This document shows, in pieces, positions 49,959 through 51,038 of a stretch of DNA of 51,038 nucleotides (position 1 is the stretch's first letter; each line of letters begins with the position of its first letter). A model generated the notes under the pieces. The model ran no database searches. It was given only the letters and a program-made list of their open reading frames with translations, and was not told where the DNA came from. Position numbers and translations under genes: made by a program. The stretch comes from an uncultured Rhodospirillaceae bacterium (GTDB lineage: Bacteria > Pseudomonadota > Alphaproteobacteria > Rhodospirillales > Magnetospirillaceae), in NCBI GenBank assembly GCA_903941105.1, contig CAJANL010000059.1, forward strand, positions 1-51,038, written 5' to 3'.

Positions 49959-50903
49959 CTACTTCATCAGCCCCATCACCTGGATGGCGGCCGGGCCGGC
50001 GATGACCATGAACAGCACCGGCAGGAAAAAGATGATCATCGGCACCGTCAGCTTGGCGGGGAGCGACGCCGCCTTTTTCTCCGCCGTCGACATGCGCGCC
50101 TCACGATTCTCCTGCGCCAGCACCTTCAAGGCCTGAGCCACCGGGGTGCCGTATTTCTCCGACTGCACCAGGGCGGTGGCCAGCGACTTGACCTGCGGCA
50201 GGCCGGTCCGCTCGGCGAAATTGTCCCAGGCCAGCCGGCGCTCGCCGAGGAAGGTCAGCTCGGCGGCGGTGAGACCGATCTCCTCGGCGGTCTCGGGCGA
50301 GCTGTCGCCCATCTCCTCGGTGACGCGCACCAGCGCCGTTTCCACCGACAGGCCGGCCTCGACGCAGATCACCATCAGGTCGAGGGCGTCGGGAAAGGCG
50401 CGGGCCAGGGCGAACCTGCGCTTCTGGATGGCGTTGGCCAACAGCACCTGCGGCAGCGCCACGCCGACCGCCACGGCACCCAGCAACAAAAAGGCCCGGG
50501 TGGTGACGGGGGAATGGGCAAACACCGTGGTGGTATAGACCAGTCCGATGGCGAACAGCAGCACCGGCACCGCCACCCGCGAAAAGATATAGGTCACCGC
50601 CGCCGACGGCTGGCGCCAGCCGGCCTGGGCCAGCTTGGCCTTGACCGCCTTGGCCTCCAGCAGGTCCTGAAGCTTGAGGCGGCCGAGAATGGCGCGCATC
50701 AGACCCTCGCGGCGGCTGGGCTGGAAGCGGCGGCGGCCGCCGAGCAGTTCCTCGCGCTGGCGGGCCGACAGCTCCTGGCGCCGCGCCGCCACCGCCTTCA
50801 GCCGACTGGCCAACTGGTCGCGCGACGCCAACGGCAACCCCACCGCCAGCACCGAGGCGAAGGCGGCGACCGCCGCGACCAGGATGATGAGGGTGGTCAG
50901 CAT
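49959..50903 (-). CDS. TadC-like type II secretion F-domain protein
   Basis: This protein of about 314 residues is the second inner-membrane platform protein of the Tad/Flp pilus system. It has an N-terminal helix (LTTLIILVAAVAAFASVLAV), paired helices around residues 95-145, and the GspF domain with FPDALDLMVICVEAGLSVETAL and TALVQSEKYGTPVAQALKVLAQE, then two C-terminal helices. ATG 50903 with GGAG six bases upstream is preferred over ATG 50915, where the site is too close. tadB and tadA would be expected beyond the window. Confidence 0.9.
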   Translation of the reverse strand: MLTTLIILVAAVAAFASVLAVGLPLASRDQLASRLKAVAARRQELSARQREELLGGRRRFQPSRREGLMRAILGRLKLQDLLEAKAVKAKLAQAGWRQPSAAVTYIFSRVAVPVLLFAIGLVYTTTVFAHSPVTTRAFLLLGAVAVGVALPQVLLANAIQKRRFALARAFPDALDLMVICVEAGLSVETALVRVTEEMGDSSPETAEEIGLTAAELTFLGERRLAWDNFAERTGLPQVKSLATALVQSEKYGTPVAQALKVLAQENREARMSTAEKKAASLPAKLTVPMIIFFLPVLFMVIAGPAAIQVMGLMK

Positions 50904-50930
50904 CGAACTCTCCATTTCTCCTTTCTCCCC

Positions 50931-50960
50931 CCTCTCCCGCCTTCGGCAGGGGAGGGCTTT
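50931..50960. repeat. REP-like palindromic repeat, copy 3
   Basis: On the minus strand it reads AAAGCCCTCCCCTGCCGAAG then GGCGGGAGAGGG, closely matching the left arm of the copy at 35179. It lies upstream of tadC (minus) and directly abuts the MITE-like element, so two kinds of dispersed repeat are juxtaposed. Confidence 0.5.
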
Positions 50961-51038
50961 AGCAGGGTGCGGAAAAACTCTTCCCACCATCCTTCTTCTC
51001 GTCACCCCCGCGAAGGCGGGGGTCCATGTTGGGGCAAG
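50961..51038. repeat. MITE-like element, copy 2, truncated by the window edge
   Basis: It begins AGCAGGGTGCGGAAAAACTC and continues with the internal CACCCCCGCGAAGGCGGGGG palindrome and TTGGGGCAAG, in the same order as the reverse complement of the right half of the copy at 26940-27114. The remainder is outside the window. It lies 58 bases upstream of the tadC start. Confidence 0.85.

Noticed and set aside
1-51038. CRISPR array
   Set aside because: No series of regularly spaced identical repeats is present; the only repeats are two MITE-like copies and a few REP-like palindromes.

Overview
The window is about 51 kb of GC-rich DNA from a free-living Gram-negative alphaproteobacterium. Composition, Tad/Flp pilus genes, dense c-di-GMP and two-component signalling, NnrS and FIST proteins suggest Rhodospirillales of the Magnetospirillum/Paramagnetospirillum kind. 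That placement is inference; no magnetosome gene is visible. No functional transposase, CRISPR array, rRNA or complete prophage is present.

Layout. 0-3.3 kb: a type I secretion adaptor and ABC transporter (minus strand). 3.7-7.5 kb: NnrS, three small unknown proteins, ThiE and a LOG-family protein. 7.5-8.4 kb: tRNA-Val(CAC) with a clear sigma70-type promoter, a 58-residue integrase remnant just downstream, and a stretch that looks like a small RNA ending in a strong terminator. 8.4-12.2 kb: accessory Tad pilus genes (TadG-like, two TadE-like, a CpaC-N-like domain, divergent TadD lipoprotein). 12.2-15 kb: an orphan solute-binding protein and an OmpR/EnvZ-type pair. 15.4-17.1 kb: a SET-domain protein overlapping an ornithine/lysine decarboxylase-type gene. 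17.3-19.6 kb: a TPR / nucleotide-binding-like / class III cyclase fusion. 19.6-22.4 kb: hydrolase, 2TM protein, TauE/SafE exporter and a small unknown.

22.4-25.9 kb is a proteostasis operon (Hsp20, DnaJ-type co-chaperone, M48 protease, Deg-type protease) with a perfect 12-bp stem-loop after hsp20. 26.2-30.5 kb holds a PRC-barrel protein, a 171-bp MITE-like element, a mini helix-turn-helix protein, a degenerate receiver, and a FIST sensor gene overlapping or abutting a GGDEF-EAL gene, preceded by a 38-bp dyad with an FNR-like core. 30.8-35.2 kb: a DUF2892 protein divergent from an RND efflux pair. 35.2-36.5 kb: a caspase-like lipoprotein. 36.7-41.5 kb: purL, purQ, a Nudix hydrolase, a CopD-like protein and a ParA/MinD-like ATPase. 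41.5-45.1 kb: membrane glycosyltransferase, methyltransferase, cupredoxin, RadC. 45.1-51 kb: a heme-motif histidine kinase, two ParA-type ATPases each with a C-terminal membrane helix on either side of a MarR regulator, then TadC and a second copy of the 26.9-kb repeat running off the window.

The most interesting items are the candidate small RNA (8.25-8.38 kb), the TPR/SLOG-like/cyclase fusion, the caspase-like lipoprotein with lectin-like and EF-hand parts, the membrane-anchored ParA pair around a MarR gene, and the FIST/GGDEF-EAL pair with its dyad. Functions were read from motifs only, without database searches.
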